64,000 nucleotides of DNA from Hahellaceae bacterium (GTDB taxonomy: Bacteria; Pseudomonadota; Gammaproteobacteria; Pseudomonadales; Oleiphilaceae): contig JACKOB010000002.1 in NCBI GenBank assembly GCA_024234575.1, forward strand, positions 806,001 to 870,000. Reading direction: 5' to 3'. The translations under genes and the position numbers were made by a program. The notes under the pieces were generated by a model. The model was not told the origin of the DNA. It did no database searches and saw only the letters and a list, made by a program, of their open reading frames with translations. This document shows, in pieces, positions 19,958-31,004 of the stretch (the first letter of the stretch is position 1; each line of letters opens with the position of its first letter).

Positions 19958-20032
19958 GGAACCACCTCCATGTTTCAGTATAGCTGAGCCTTTGGCCAAA
20001 CCACTTTGGCTTTTAAGAGGGTCAACTTATCG

Positions 20033-21643
20033 CTAAATAGCTATTCCAAGACTGATGTAGCCACTGTCTTTTAATTCATCATAAATGTGACTGTCATTTT
20101 GTTTGGCTCTCTCCCAAAGACCACGTAAATCTCCGTCCTCAAATTCTTTAATTTTCTTTATACGTTTATTTGAAGGCTTTTTCTCGTCTGGTTTGAGAAC
20201 TTTAAGCGCGTGTTGAGATAAAGATATTGCATCTAGACCTGCGTTGTCAGCCACTATCTGCGTCACAACACTTCGCGCAAGCTCTTCCTCTATATCAAGC
20301 GTTTTTAACATGGATACCACTAACTCTACAGTCGAAGCAGATTCTGGCGCCTTGTGTTGTATTTGCGCAACATCTACTGGTTTCGCCTGAGTGGTCGTCT
20401 CTTCTATGCGTTTTACAAAATATTCGTTTAGCTCGCGAAATCCAATATCTCGATATTTAAACAGTTTCATTTTGTCATTTTCACGTATAGCCTGGATCAC
20501 GCCTGCCACCAAATAAAGCTCCTTTTTCGCTACCTTATGCACAAGTTCAACCGTTATCACTTCCTTGTCGTCATCAATGGCCGTCATCTGACAAAAGATA
20601 AAAAGTTTTAGAAGAAGGTCAACAATGCCTTGTGTCTCATAAAAAAATGCAGTTTTTAGCTCTTCTGTTAGCGGTTGGTCTGTGTGCAGCCAGCGGTACT
20701 GCCAAAGCTCCTCCAGAAAAAAATCCCATGTATCATCAGGCACTAATGGATCCCATGCAATTGACCCCAACCCCAGACTCCTTCTAGATTGGCTGAGCTT
20801 TTTAGTCAGGATAGGCAGTGCTAAGTTTGTACCAATTAAAACGATGGGTAATTTGAATTCATTGACGAGCGAAACAAAGAAATTTAGAAAATTTTCTTCT
20901 CCGCCCGCCTTAGCGACACTCAAGTTTTGGATTTCATCAACAATCAGCACGCCAATGCAGTGAATAATGGCAACTTCTACCATATCGGCAATCAGTTGAT
21001 CTTCTGTCGCTCTGGACTTCCACTTTGCTTCTTTATAATTGGTACCGAGAATATTATCGACCGCTTGAAAAAAGAAACCACAAAACTGTTTTAGGCTACC
21101 GTCTTTCGGGCATTCCACTTTTAGCCAAACAATCTGGTAAATGTTTAGCTCTGGGTGAAAAATGGTTCTGGGAAAGAATTTCAATACATTGTTTATCGCG
21201 GTCGTTTTGCCGATACCCGACCAACCCGTGATTGAAAATCCATTAACCATTTTACTTGGTTCATCGACGTAAATTTCGCCAGACGAACCTTTCTGAACTC
21301 GCTCATAGATATTCTGTAAGTCTCTCGCACGATACTTTGATGGGTTCCTATCAAGATATCCATCACGCAATACCATTGAAAATTTATGATATAGATCGAA
21401 GTGCTGGGGCAAGGGCTGGAAGAAACGCAACAAACGGGTTAAAAAGTATTTTCGGTAAACTGCATCAAACTGACGTTGTTCTTGTTTGTACTTGATTGGC
21501 GTTGGCAACTTTTCAACCAACTCATCGTCAGTCATTATGGGTGGTAACGCTTCAATAAGTCTATTACCTTCATACTCATCAATAACTTGCTTCGTGTATG
21601 CGGCAGTCAAAATCTCCGGATCAGTAATGGTTGGTTTACTCAT
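20033..21643 (-). CDS. tnsC: Tn7 AAA+ regulator TnsC
   Basis: A 536-aa AAA+ ATPase. Walker A GWSGIGKTT lies at about residues 140-148 and Walker B VLIVDE at about 232-237, followed by QNLS. TnsC polymerises on target DNA marked by TnsD or TnsE and activates the TnsAB transposase. Length is close to Tn7 TnsC (555). The ATG at 21643 has GAGG six bases upstream and overlaps the end of tnsB by eight bases; a GTG at 21655 is also open. The C-terminal tail is charged and lysine-rich, where the family contacts TnsA and DNA. Confidence 0.93.
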   Translation of the reverse strand: MSKPTITDPEILTAAYTKQVIDEYEGNRLIEALPPIMTDDELVEKLPTPIKYKQEQRQFDAVYRKYFLTRLLRFFQPLPQHFDLYHKFSMVLRDGYLDRNPSKYRARDLQNIYERVQKGSSGEIYVDEPSKMVNGFSITGWSGIGKTTAINNVLKFFPRTIFHPELNIYQIVWLKVECPKDGSLKQFCGFFFQAVDNILGTNYKEAKWKSRATEDQLIADMVEVAIIHCIGVLIVDEIQNLSVAKAGGEENFLNFFVSLVNEFKLPIVLIGTNLALPILTKKLSQSRRSLGLGSIAWDPLVPDDTWDFFLEELWQYRWLHTDQPLTEELKTAFFYETQGIVDLLLKLFIFCQMTAIDDDKEVITVELVHKVAKKELYLVAGVIQAIRENDKMKLFKYRDIGFRELNEYFVKRIEETTTQAKPVDVAQIQHKAPESASTVELVVSMLKTLDIEEELARSVVTQIVADNAGLDAISLSQHALKVLKPDEKKPSNKRIKKIKEFEDGDLRGLWERAKQNDSHIYDELKDSGYISLGIAI

Positions 21644-23795
21644 CGCCATCCTCACTGCGATTTTTCTTTAGTTTGTTCATCAATTTATTATGGCGTGAGT
21701 TCGCTTTAGGCTTATGGCCATGAATGTTGTGAATTTCAGCAGTTTTGCCTTCGTCTGGCTCTGATTTGTCATCTAGCCACTCAGTTTCTTTTCGGCGTTC
21801 CTCTGCTTTCTCTCTTTTCTGATTTTCTTTAACATCCTTGACCTGAAGCTTAGGCCTTCCTACAGCCATTTCTTCAGCTTCATTGACGATATCTTCAATT
21901 GCTTGAGTAGTATCAATACGTTTTTGACGTTGTGAATGAGAGTCCAAGGCTGTTTGGTTTTTCTCCCATTCTTTGATTTCTTCTATTTCCCACAAGGACT
22001 TCCCAGTAAACCCTCTACTGTATGGTGTTAATTTACAGGCCTCATACCGCTTTTTTCTCTCGCCAGTGACGAGAAACACTGTCGTTAGATTTCTCGGGTC
22101 AAAGGCAATATCAACCTTCCAGCTCCTGCCACTTCTGGCCTTTTCAAACCACTCTTCATTAAGCGCTGTTTCACAGGAATAGTAACAATGACGAAACTTT
22201 ATCCCTCTTTCAGTCACCGTGCCTTGTTCTCGCCTTAAAACACTATAACGTACGTCCTCCGTCGAAAACTCTCGAAGGTTACCCATGCGATTAACGATAC
22301 CGTGTTGCCAAAGCTCAGCAGGGATTGCTTGTACATCGTGGTCGACGGAAAATTCATCGCGGTCATAGGTCGGTAGTTCAGCCGTATTGTAACCAATAAG
22401 ACAACGAATAATGATTCTAGTAAATTGGTCAATATCGAGCTTAGCATCTAGTCTGTAATCCTTTTTACCTCGCTTTCTATACCCAGGAGTTACGTACGCC
22501 GGCGCTGAGTTTTTTAGAGTAATGTGTATGAGTCTAAAACGCTGTTCAACGGCACCTTTCCAGTCAGCTCGATAGGGCGGCGTATTTTCGACGTTAACCG
22601 TAAATTCATTTTCAAAGGTATCCACCAAAGCCGTTTCCATTTCACCACGATCGCCCAGTATCCTTTGAGGCATATGATGTGAAGGCCATTGATAGTCCTC
22701 TATTTCAATGCCAAATTTTCTGCAATATTCGACTTTGTCTTCGACCATATTGATTAACGCCATACCCGCACTAGTCCATGAAGGGGATTCCAACCCAATA
22801 TATATACCGGCAACTACACGGCTATACACATCGATGATAACGTAGATAATTGGTCGGCCGATTATGTGGCTTCTATTATTTCTGGCTACAAGGTACACAT
22901 CAGCCATCGTCGCGTCTATTTGGTAGCGATATCCCGGACCTATTGTTTCAGCAGTGGAAGTGCCCAATACAGCACGCATATTATTGTTAAACTCATTAAT
23001 GCCATGCTTTTTAATTGCGGTTTGAGAAGGCTTGTAGAATTTACGATACCAATATTTAAATTGGCCAAGTGAAGGGTATTCGTCTTCCGGGAGAATTCTT
23101 CCTTGTGTATCAGGATGCTCATTTGCCTCATGGTCGGAATAGAAATACTTAACCATAGAATCGTGGGCACCAACTAAACTATCTCCGGTGTTATCCGAAT
23201 CATCATCGCCTGCACCTCCATGGTAATACAAGTCGATGGCCGCTCTAATTGATCTCTTGTCTTCATCGGTGACATTCTTGCCAGTAGCATCACCATATTT
23301 TCTTGGCCGACCACGTTTTTTGTCGCTACTTTGTCTTTCCGAATCTTTACCGCCGCTATTTTCATAATCAGGTAGTAATGCGTTTTTAATCAGTCCACGC
23401 TGCCAATACCTGCGCAACTGTTTGTACAAATACTTTTTCCCAACAGAGTGTTTCTCAATTGCCTGCAGTATTAATTTTCCCCGACCATTACGAATATATA
23501 TCTGTGGCTCAGTATTAATTAGTTCTTGAATGCTAACCCAGGCTTTGTCTCTAATTTGTTTATATTTTTCTGGGATTGAAGATTCGTCTCTCATTGCTGA
23601 GTAAGGATCTTCCTTTATCATCAAGATCAGGTTTTCATCAAACTGTTCTGAAAATTCCGTCATCGATATTAAAGTCGGGTTCGCTTTCTCCTCATTTACA
23701 TCGATTACGGCAATCGAAAGGCCGGTGGGCTCCACCCAGAGTATTCGATATAATCTTTCTTCCCACTGAAAGAGCATTCTTCTTACTAGCAACAT
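21636..23795 (-). CDS. tnsB: Tn7 DDE transposase TnsB
   Basis: A 719-aa transposase with an rve integrase core. The catalytic triad reads D294 (YQIDATMAD), D382 (ILGDRGEME) and E417 (DWKGAVEQRF), with spacing like Tn7 TnsB. An N-terminal DNA-binding portion (residues of about 90-260, with an RGRPRKYG hook) should contact the 20-bp end repeats. TnsB cuts and joins the 3' ends. It starts two bases behind tnsA. The highly charged tail (KKNRSEDGDE at the end) is where the family contacts TnsC. All catalytic residues are present, so the enzyme looks intact. Confidence 0.95.
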   Translation of the reverse strand: MLLVRRMLFQWEERLYRILWVEPTGLSIAVIDVNEEKANPTLISMTEFSEQFDENLILMIKEDPYSAMRDESSIPEKYKQIRDKAWVSIQELINTEPQIYIRNGRGKLILQAIEKHSVGKKYLYKQLRRYWQRGLIKNALLPDYENSGGKDSERQSSDKKRGRPRKYGDATGKNVTDEDKRSIRAAIDLYYHGGAGDDDSDNTGDSLVGAHDSMVKYFYSDHEANEHPDTQGRILPEDEYPSLGQFKYWYRKFYKPSQTAIKKHGINEFNNNMRAVLGTSTAETIGPGYRYQIDATMADVYLVARNNRSHIIGRPIIYVIIDVYSRVVAGIYIGLESPSWTSAGMALINMVEDKVEYCRKFGIEIEDYQWPSHHMPQRILGDRGEMETALVDTFENEFTVNVENTPPYRADWKGAVEQRFRLIHITLKNSAPAYVTPGYRKRGKKDYRLDAKLDIDQFTRIIIRCLIGYNTAELPTYDRDEFSVDHDVQAIPAELWQHGIVNRMGNLREFSTEDVRYSVLRREQGTVTERGIKFRHCYYSCETALNEEWFEKARSGRSWKVDIAFDPRNLTTVFLVTGERKKRYEACKLTPYSRGFTGKSLWEIEEIKEWEKNQTALDSHSQRQKRIDTTQAIEDIVNEAEEMAVGRPKLQVKDVKENQKREKAEERRKETEWLDDKSEPDEGKTAEIHNIHGHKPKANSRHNKLMNKLKKNRSEDGDE

Positions 23796-23797
23796 AA

Positions 23798-24634
23798 TTA
23801 AGCCGTTTTGTATTGATCCAAGTGAGCCGTGAAGTCGATATCACGAATCATTAAGTCCGGACCGTAGTGTTGGTCAATATCATATTTTACCAACTTCCTT
23901 GAAACTAAATGCTTCGTAAGGCGAAGTGATTCTCCAGGGTTTAATCTAAATTGCTGATCTGCACGAATACATGCGTCTGTGAGCTTTAATTGTTGAAGTT
24001 CCGCGATGAAAGGGGTTATTCGGTCGATAGTTTCTAGGATATAGTTTTCGTAAGGAATTAACGTCCCTTCTAAGTAGTAGTCGTTATGGAACCATAGTAA
24101 ATTTTTAACTCGCATTTTTGGTAGATCGTTTTCAGTCACGATTCCCCAATCAACATTTCGTTCCAGCCAATATCTTCTTTCAATCTCGAACTTCTCGATT
24201 ACTCTCTTAGTAAGTTCATTTACGGGTTTAACTGTGCGTGCAACTAGTCGTCTTTGAAAACCTTCTTGAACTTCAAATACAAAGTCGGTGGATAAAACCG
24301 TGTCTACTTTTGATTTACGATCTTTTGGATGGGGGATTTGCTGTGCTTCAGCAATTGCTAGAGTCGATTCAAGAGGAAGGAGAGGGAATTGGTCAAATAT
24401 ATCTACTACTTCATCAGCCCAGTCTAGTAACAAGAAGAATTCGTACTCGACCCCGGAAGCACAAAAATATGCTCGCTCAATTGTCATACCGGTGGATCGA
24501 ACAGTACGACCTGTCGAGGAGAAGTCCTGATTAGTGAGCCATGGCTTATATTCTAAGCCGCGACCTGTACCACGCCCGTCTTTAATGTATTGCTGAATCT
24601 TCTTCTCAGACCATTCGACTTTACGTTTAGCCAT
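23798..24634 (-). CDS. tnsA: Tn7 endonuclease TnsA
   Basis: A 278-aa restriction-enzyme-like nuclease that cuts the 5' strands at the transposon ends, making transposition cut-and-paste. The catalytic set is visible: E63 in SGVEYEF, D117 in LSTDF and K136 in TVKP. The C-terminal half is the TnsC-binding winged-helix region. The ATG at 24634 has GAGG upstream and is the first gene inside the right end. Intact TnsA argues that the element moves without forming cointegrates. Length matches Tn7 TnsA (273). Confidence 0.94.
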   Translation of the reverse strand: MAKRKVEWSEKKIQQYIKDGRGTGRGLEYKPWLTNQDFSSTGRTVRSTGMTIERAYFCASGVEYEFFLLLDWADEVVDIFDQFPLLPLESTLAIAEAQQIPHPKDRKSKVDTVLSTDFVFEVQEGFQRRLVARTVKPVNELTKRVIEKFEIERRYWLERNVDWGIVTENDLPKMRVKNLLWFHNDYYLEGTLIPYENYILETIDRITPFIAELQQLKLTDACIRADQQFRLNPGESLRLTKHLVSRKLVKYDIDQHYGPDLMIRDIDFTAHLDQYKTA

Positions 24635-24668
24635 ACCTATCCTCAGAGTCTACAAGTTCTCTTGGATA

Positions 24669-24697
24669 AGTATGGCACTGGACTAATTAGGTTCCAA
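24669..24697 (-). promoter_or_regulatory. Putative tnsA promoter overlapping a TnsB repeat
   Basis: On the minus strand TTGGAA (24692-24697) and CATACT (24669-24674) are separated by 17 bases, a fair sigma70-type pair 35-60 bp before the tnsA start. The -35 lies in the innermost TnsB repeat, so TnsB binding would block it. TnsB repression of the tns promoter is known for Tn7; the site here is inferred by eye. Confidence 0.5.
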
Positions 24698-24750
24698 CTT
24701 TATTTATCAGTATCCTACTTTATTTTACGGGATCCAACTTTATTTTACTT
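24691..24750. repeat. Three tandem 20-bp TnsB-binding repeats, transposon right end
   Basis: Units at 24691, 24711 and 24731 read GTTCCAACTTTATTTATCAG, TATCCTACTTTATTTTACGG and GATCCAACTTTATTTTACTT, with an exact 20-base period. The shared core is TCC(A/T)ACTTTATTT. The terminal bases 24751-24755 (AGACA) finish the end with ACA, i.e. TGT inward. Tn7 right ends carry four adjoining 22-bp sites; here three are clear and the stretch 24671-24690 may be a decayed fourth. Confidence 0.85.
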
Positions 24751-24755
24751 AGACA

Positions 24756-24815
24756 GCAAATTCTAATTGTGCGATTTCAATTATTCGACAGTCACCGACT
24801 TCGCCAGATTTCGCG
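24756..24815 (-). other. attTn7 insertion site with 5-bp target duplication GCAAA
   Basis: The five bases 24756-24760 (GCAAA; TTTGC on the glmS strand) adjoin the transposon end and lie 21-25 bases past the glmS stop codon, the distance used by Tn7. The 3' end of glmS up to about 24815, where TnsD would bind, still encodes the conserved tail [13 protein letters not shown]. The matching second GCAAA copy at the left end was not securely located. Confidence 0.85.
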
Positions 24816-26613
24816 GCTGATCAACATCAGTACCTTTAATTAAGGCAACATGATAGCTAAGTAATTGCAGCGGAACGGTGTAAAGAATGGGCGCGACGAT
24901 TTTTTCGCAGTGGGGAACATCAAGTACTTTCATCTCTTTGCCGCCACGAAAGTGGGCGTTTCTATCGGCAAATACATACATCAAACCGCCTCGGGCGCGA
25001 ACCTCTTCTACATTCGAATGAAGCTTTTCAAGTAATTCATTGTTTGGCGCGACTACGATGACAGGCATATCTGCATCGATCAGTGCGAGCGGCCCATGTT
25101 TTAACTCACCGGCTGCATAGGCTTCGGCATGGATGTAGGATATTTCCTTAAGTTTTAACGCACCTTCCATAGCGATAGGGTATTGATCCCCTCGCCCTAA
25201 AAATAAGCTGTGCTGTTTGTCGGCAAAGTCTTCGGCAAGTAACGTTATTTGATCGTTCATATCCAAAGCCTGTTCTATTTTGGCAGGCAAGGATTGAAGT
25301 GCAGCCACCACTTCTTTCTCCGTCGTTTCAGACATCCCATTTCGGCGACCTAAAACAGTAACCAACAACAACAAACCAGTGAGTTGCACAGTAAACGCTT
25401 TCGTTGACGCTACGCCAATTTCTGCGCCCGCTTTCATCATATAAGCGAGGTCTGATTCCCGTACTAATGATGATCCAGGAACGTTGCAGATTGTTAAGCT
25501 TGCTTTATAACCCAGCTCTTTGGCTAAGCGTAACGCTGCCAGAGTATCGGCTGTCTCACCGGACTGAGAAATAGTAACAAGCAAAGAGTTAGGGTGCACC
25601 ACTGACTTGCGATAGCGAAACTCAGAGGCAATCTCCACATTACAGGAAACGCCAGCCAATTCTTCAAACCAATATCTCGCTACCATTCCGGCATGATAAC
25701 TGGTGCCGCAAGCAATGATTTGTACGTTTTTAATTTCTTTAAGAATTTCTTCCGCAGCTTCACCAAATGCTGCTGTCAGTACTTTGCCACTCGCAATTCG
25801 GCCTTCCAATGTGTTTTTGATAGCGATTGGTTGTTCATAAATCTCTTTAAGCATGTAGTGCTTAAATGGTCCTTTATCACCCGCATCGTGGGTAATATCA
25901 GACTCTTTAATTATTCGCTCTACAGCATCGCCATTCTTGTCATAGATATCGACACTGTGCCTGGTTATTTCAGCAACGTCACCCTCCTCCAGAAAAGCAA
26001 ATCTGCGGGTTACTGGCAGCAGTGCAAGTTGATCAGATGCAAGAAAATTTTCACCTAACCCGTAACCAATAACCAAAGGGCTTCCTGAGCGGGCCGCGAT
26101 CAACCTGCTAGGGTCCTGAGTATCCATGACCACTGTGCCATAAGCACCTTCCAGTTGCTTCAATGAAGCCTGGAAAGCGGCCAATAATGTGTCATGTCGT
26201 GAGAGTTCAAGGTGAACCAAATGGGCAATAACTTCGGTATCAGTATCTGAGGTAAATTTATATCCCTTTTGAGTCAGCATGGCCCTAAGCGATACGTGAT
26301 TTTCAATAATGCCGTTATGAACCACAACAATGCGTTCGCTTGATGCATGGGGATGCGCATTCGACTCGTTCGGCTCACCATGGGTTGCCCACCTCGTATG
26401 CGCAATACCAGTGCCGCCTGCACAAGGTTGCTCATTAATCGCATCAGCTAACGCCTTTACCTTGCCCACACGCCTAACGCGGTTAAACTGGCCTTCAGCG
26501 GTAAGCAATGCAATACCCGCAGAGTCATAGCCTCTGTACTCTAACCGTTTTAACCCTTCCAACAGTATTTCTGACACATCCCTTTGCGCCACCGCACCTA
26601 CAATTCCACACAT
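24781..26613 (-). CDS. glmS: Glutamine--fructose-6-phosphate aminotransferase
   Basis: A full-length 610-aa GlmS, making glucosamine-6-phosphate from fructose-6-phosphate and glutamine, the first step towards peptidoglycan and LPS amino sugars. The N-terminus MCGIVGA supplies the Cys nucleophile of the glutaminase domain; two SIS domains follow ([11 protein letters not shown] near 350, then [18 protein letters not shown]). The C-terminus NLAKSVTVE is the conserved end recognised by TnsD. GAGGAAGG precedes the ATG. It lies 44 bp behind glmU. The transposon sits 25 bp past its stop without damaging it. Confidence 0.98.
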   Translation of the reverse strand: MCGIVGAVAQRDVSEILLEGLKRLEYRGYDSAGIALLTAEGQFNRVRRVGKVKALADAINEQPCAGGTGIAHTRWATHGEPNESNAHPHASSERIVVVHNGIIENHVSLRAMLTQKGYKFTSDTDTEVIAHLVHLELSRHDTLLAAFQASLKQLEGAYGTVVMDTQDPSRLIAARSGSPLVIGYGLGENFLASDQLALLPVTRRFAFLEEGDVAEITRHSVDIYDKNGDAVERIIKESDITHDAGDKGPFKHYMLKEIYEQPIAIKNTLEGRIASGKVLTAAFGEAAEEILKEIKNVQIIACGTSYHAGMVARYWFEELAGVSCNVEIASEFRYRKSVVHPNSLLVTISQSGETADTLAALRLAKELGYKASLTICNVPGSSLVRESDLAYMMKAGAEIGVASTKAFTVQLTGLLLLVTVLGRRNGMSETTEKEVVAALQSLPAKIEQALDMNDQITLLAEDFADKQHSLFLGRGDQYPIAMEGALKLKEISYIHAEAYAAGELKHGPLALIDADMPVIVVAPNNELLEKLHSNVEEVRARGGLMYVFADRNAHFRGGKEMKVLDVPHCEKIVAPILYTVPLQLLSYHVALIKGTDVDQPRNLAKSVTVE

Positions 26614-26657
26614 ATACTTAATCCTTCCTCAAATTCTGTTGGATTTAGGACAATACT

Positions 26658-28019
26658 TCATTCTTTTTTCTTTGGCCGATTCCAGCCATCTATGCTGCGT
26701 TGCTTTGCCCTGGCAATAGCCAGCTGCTCTTTCTCAACATCTTTTGTAATCGTTGATCCTGCACCAATCGTTGCGCCACTATCAATAGTAACCGGAGCGA
26801 CCAATGCGGAGTTAGACCCAACGAAAACATTATCTCCAATCGTCGTTTTAAATTTGTTAACACCATCATAGTTGCAAGTAATCGTACCTGCACCTATGTT
26901 GACGTTTTCCCCTAATGAGGTATCGCCAATATAACTAAGGTGATTTATTTTGCTGCCTCTGCCGACTATTGCTTTTTTAGTCTCAACGAAATTGCCTACT
27001 TTAGCTGAATCTGAAAGTTTGGTGCCAGGACGCAAACGAGCAAATGGCCCTACGTTACAATTGCTTCCAATTAATGTTTCATCAATTAAGGTATTAGCAT
27101 CGATAGTGCTGTTGCTTCCGATGTTGCTGTTACGAATAACACAATACGGACCAATAGAGACATTTTCCCCAAGAATAACATCACCTTCGAAAATGCAACC
27201 AACATCAATAGTAACATCCTGACCTACCTGTAAATTTCCACGCACATCAATACGGTTTGGATCAGCCAGGGTTGCGCCTCTGCTCATTAACTCTTCTGCT
27301 ATGCGCAGTTGATACCAGCGTTCAAGTTCAGCAAGTTGCACCCGGTTATTGACTCCCTGAACTTCCTGCTCACAAGTCGGATGAGCGACAGCAATTTCAA
27401 CATTCTGATCAGCGGCCATAGCAATGATGTCAGTTAGATAGTATTCACCCTGTGCATTTTTATTAGAGAGTTTAGGCAACCATTCTTTTAGTTTTTTTGC
27501 AGGAACAGCCATGATACCTGTGTTTATTTCATTAACTCTCAGTTGATCAGGGTTCGCATCCTTTTGTTCTACAATCGCTTTAACATATCCATTTTCATCT
27601 CTAATAATGCGACCATACCCCGAAGGATCTTGAAGTTTTACTGTTAAGAGAGAAATTACAGAGTCATTTACGTGCTCTAGCAAGTTGAGTAAAGTCGACT
27701 CTTTAATAAGGGGAACGTCGCCGTAAAGGATTAAAACACGACTTTCATCTGAAAGATTGCTCAAAGTCTGTGCCACCGCATGCCCAGTACCTAACTGCTT
27801 ATCCTGAAGGGCCCAGCAAACTTCATCTGGGATCTGTGCTTTAACCAAATCAGCACCGTGGCCGATAACAACATGCGTTTTAATTGCACCAATGTGACGT
27901 GATGTCCGAATAACATGCCCCAGCATTGGAGTACCGGCAACACAATGTAATACCTTAGGTAAGGACGATTTCATTCTTGATCCTTGTCCTGCCGCAAGAA
28001 TCACAACTTCTGTCTGCAT
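26658..28019 (-). CDS. glmU: Bifunctional UDP-GlcNAc pyrophosphorylase/GlcN-1-P acetyltransferase
   Basis: A 453-aa GlmU that acetylates glucosamine-1-phosphate and uridylates it to UDP-GlcNAc. The N-terminal nucleotidyltransferase loop LAAGQGSRMKSSLPK is near residues 8-22; the C-terminal half shows the hexapeptide repeats of a left-handed beta-helix (NVNIGAGTITCNYDG). The ATG at 28019 is taken because AAGGA lies eight bases upstream and MQTEVVILAAG is the usual start; an ATG five codons upstream is also open. It is followed by glmS and separated from atpC by a terminator. Confidence 0.97.
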   Translation of the reverse strand: MQTEVVILAAGQGSRMKSSLPKVLHCVAGTPMLGHVIRTSRHIGAIKTHVVIGHGADLVKAQIPDEVCWALQDKQLGTGHAVAQTLSNLSDESRVLILYGDVPLIKESTLLNLLEHVNDSVISLLTVKLQDPSGYGRIIRDENGYVKAIVEQKDANPDQLRVNEINTGIMAVPAKKLKEWLPKLSNKNAQGEYYLTDIIAMAADQNVEIAVAHPTCEQEVQGVNNRVQLAELERWYQLRIAEELMSRGATLADPNRIDVRGNLQVGQDVTIDVGCIFEGDVILGENVSIGPYCVIRNSNIGSNSTIDANTLIDETLIGSNCNVGPFARLRPGTKLSDSAKVGNFVETKKAIVGRGSKINHLSYIGDTSLGENVNIGAGTITCNYDGVNKFKTTIGDNVFVGSNSALVAPVTIDSGATIGAGSTITKDVEKEQLAIARAKQRSIDGWNRPKKKE

Positions 28020-28168
28020 GTAACATTCCTTCATAGTTAAGCATCGGGCTAAACGTTAAATATAGCATCTATACTAATACTCTTAAGTATTTGCATCACC
28101 TATATTGTGCTAAAGCCGTTACTATTTTCCGTCCATGGCAAATCTGCCTTTTTAGAGAAAAATTTGTC

Positions 28169-28196
28169 AAAAAAAAAGGGACTAAAAGCCCCTTTT
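28169..28196 (-). terminator. Rho-independent terminator of the atp operon
   Basis: On the minus strand, 22 bases behind the atpC stop, AAGGGGCTTTTAGTCCCTT forms a GC-rich hairpin followed by an uninterrupted run of about ten T. It separates the ATP synthase genes from glmU. Confidence 0.85.
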
Positions 28197-28217
28197 CTTC
28201 TTTTCTAAAGCTAACGA

Positions 28218-28640
28218 TTAGCGAAGTTTGTTTCTCAGCTGCTGGATAGCACGCAGTTGAGCTACAGCTTCAGCCAATTGAGTCGCAGCGCGAGAATACT
28301 CAAACTCACCGGTTTGATTAGCCAACGCTTTCTCTGCTTCTTTCTTAGCTTCGAGTGCCGCTGCCTCATCCATATCTACAGCTCTAATGGCCGTATCGGA
28401 CAATATCGTTACGATATTTGGCTGAACTTCGAGGAAACCACCGGATACATAGTAAACCTCTTCTTCGCCGCCCTGTTTAACTACACGAACAGGACCAGGA
28501 ATTAGCTGGGTCATCAGAGGCGTATGCCCAGGGGCGATACCCAGATCGCCTTCCGAACCCGCCGCAATTACCATTTCAACTAAGCCTGAGAAGATTTCCT
28601 CTTCCGCACTCACTATATCGCAATGCACGGTAATACCCAT
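28218..28640 (-). CDS. atpC: ATP synthase epsilon subunit
   Basis: A 140-aa epsilon subunit of F1, with the N-terminal beta-barrel ([28 protein letters not shown]) and a C-terminal helical hairpin ending in [14 protein letters not shown]. It forms the central stalk with gamma and can inhibit ATP hydrolysis. Last gene of the atp operon, 27 bp behind atpD and directly before the terminator. Confidence 0.97.
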   Translation of the reverse strand: MGITVHCDIVSAEEEIFSGLVEMVIAAGSEGDLGIAPGHTPLMTQLIPGPVRVVKQGGEEEVYYVSGGFLEVQPNIVTILSDTAIRAVDMDEAAALEAKKEAEKALANQTGEFEYSRAATQLAEAVAQLRAIQQLRNKLR

Positions 28641-28667
28641 TTGCTCTGCCTCTTTTAGATAAGAGTA

Positions 28668-30083
<1,416 letters not shown>

Positions 30084-30944
30084 TTAAACAGCTGCTGCAC
30101 CGCTGACGATTTCAGAAATTTCCTGGGTGATTGCGGCCTGACGTGCTTTGTTATACACCAGCTGCAATTCCTTAATCATGTTTCCTGCATTGTCGGTTGC
30201 GCTCTTCATTGCGACCATACGAGCTGCTTGCTCACATGCATTGTTCTCTACGACCCCTTGATAAACCTGTGACTCGATAAATCGGGTCAACAAACCATCA
30301 AGAATGGGTTTTGCATCCGGCTCGTAGATGTAATCCCAGTGATGTTTATATTCTTCATCATCTGCTGCCAACAATGGCAAGAGCTGAATCGATTCTGGTT
30401 TCTGTGTCATGGTATTCACAAAACGGTTGTGAATTAGGTAAAGCCTATCGATCTTACCCTCTTCAAAGGCATCTAACATTACCTTAACCGAACCGATAAG
30501 ACTATGCGCACTAGGAACATCACCTAAGTGACTCAGAGCAGCTACAACATTTCCACCAAAATTACGGAAAAAACTTACTGCTTTCTGTCCAACAGCACAT
30601 ATATCAATATCGACGCCTTGATCATGCCACTTTTTCATTTCTTGTGTTGTTTTCTTGAAGGAGTTTGTATTCAAACCACCACACAATCCACGATCACTAG
30701 AAACTATAATGAAACCGACACGTTTGACATCACGCTCTTGCATATACAAGTGACGATACTCAGGATTAGCATTGGCGATATGGCTTACCACGTTGCGAAT
30801 TTTCGTCGCATAGGGTTTACCCGCGCTCATCCTTTCCTGAGCTTTACGCATTTTACTTGCAGCAACCATTTGCATTGCGCTAGTAATCTTCTGCGTACTT
30901 TTAATGCTCGTTATTTTCGTGCGTATCTCTTTTCCGACGGCCAT
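30084..30944 (-). CDS. atpG: ATP synthase gamma subunit
   Basis: A 286-aa gamma subunit, the rotor shaft of F1. Both terminal helices are recognisable: [20 protein letters not shown] at the N-terminus and [21 protein letters not shown] at the C-terminus, with [11 protein letters not shown] in the globular part. Located between atpA and atpD. Length is as in E. coli (287). Confidence 0.98.
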   Translation of the reverse strand: MAVGKEIRTKITSIKSTQKITSAMQMVAASKMRKAQERMSAGKPYATKIRNVVSHIANANPEYRHLYMQERDVKRVGFIIVSSDRGLCGGLNTNSFKKTTQEMKKWHDQGVDIDICAVGQKAVSFFRNFGGNVVAALSHLGDVPSAHSLIGSVKVMLDAFEEGKIDRLYLIHNRFVNTMTQKPESIQLLPLLAADDEEYKHHWDYIYEPDAKPILDGLLTRFIESQVYQGVVENNACEQAARMVAMKSATDNAGNMIKELQLVYNKARQAAITQEISEIVSGAAAV

Positions 30945-31004
30945 AATCTCTCTGCCTTCTCAAACTACTTTCAGATCAGAAATAGGGCGAAACGCCCTAA
31001 TTCA

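Larger units (their letters stand above)
1..24755. mobile_element. Tn7-like transposon, right-hand part (left end not in window)
   Basis: A Tn7-like element lies directly behind glmS. Its right terminus is visible at 24753-24755 (TGT read inward), followed by three tandem TnsB-type repeats and the tnsABCDE operon reading away from glmS, the same layout as classical Tn7. Cargo consists of a type 3 BREX locus and, probably, the NERD-helicase gene at the left edge. No left end with matching repeats could be recognised between 1 and 16500, so the element is taken to extend past the left edge; that is inference. The right boundary is well supported by its fixed distance from the glmS stop codon. 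Confidence 0.85.

Noticed and set aside
19995..20010. Hairpin GCCAAA/TTTGGC between tnsC and tnsD
   Set aside because: The stem is only 6 bp, no T-run follows and the tns genes are otherwise tightly linked, so neither terminator nor switch can be claimed.
16501..24634. Possible CRISPR-associated transposon
   Set aside because: No cas gene and no regular spacer array was seen; TnsD has the long attTn7-type form and a TnsE is present, so this is a classical Tn7-like system.
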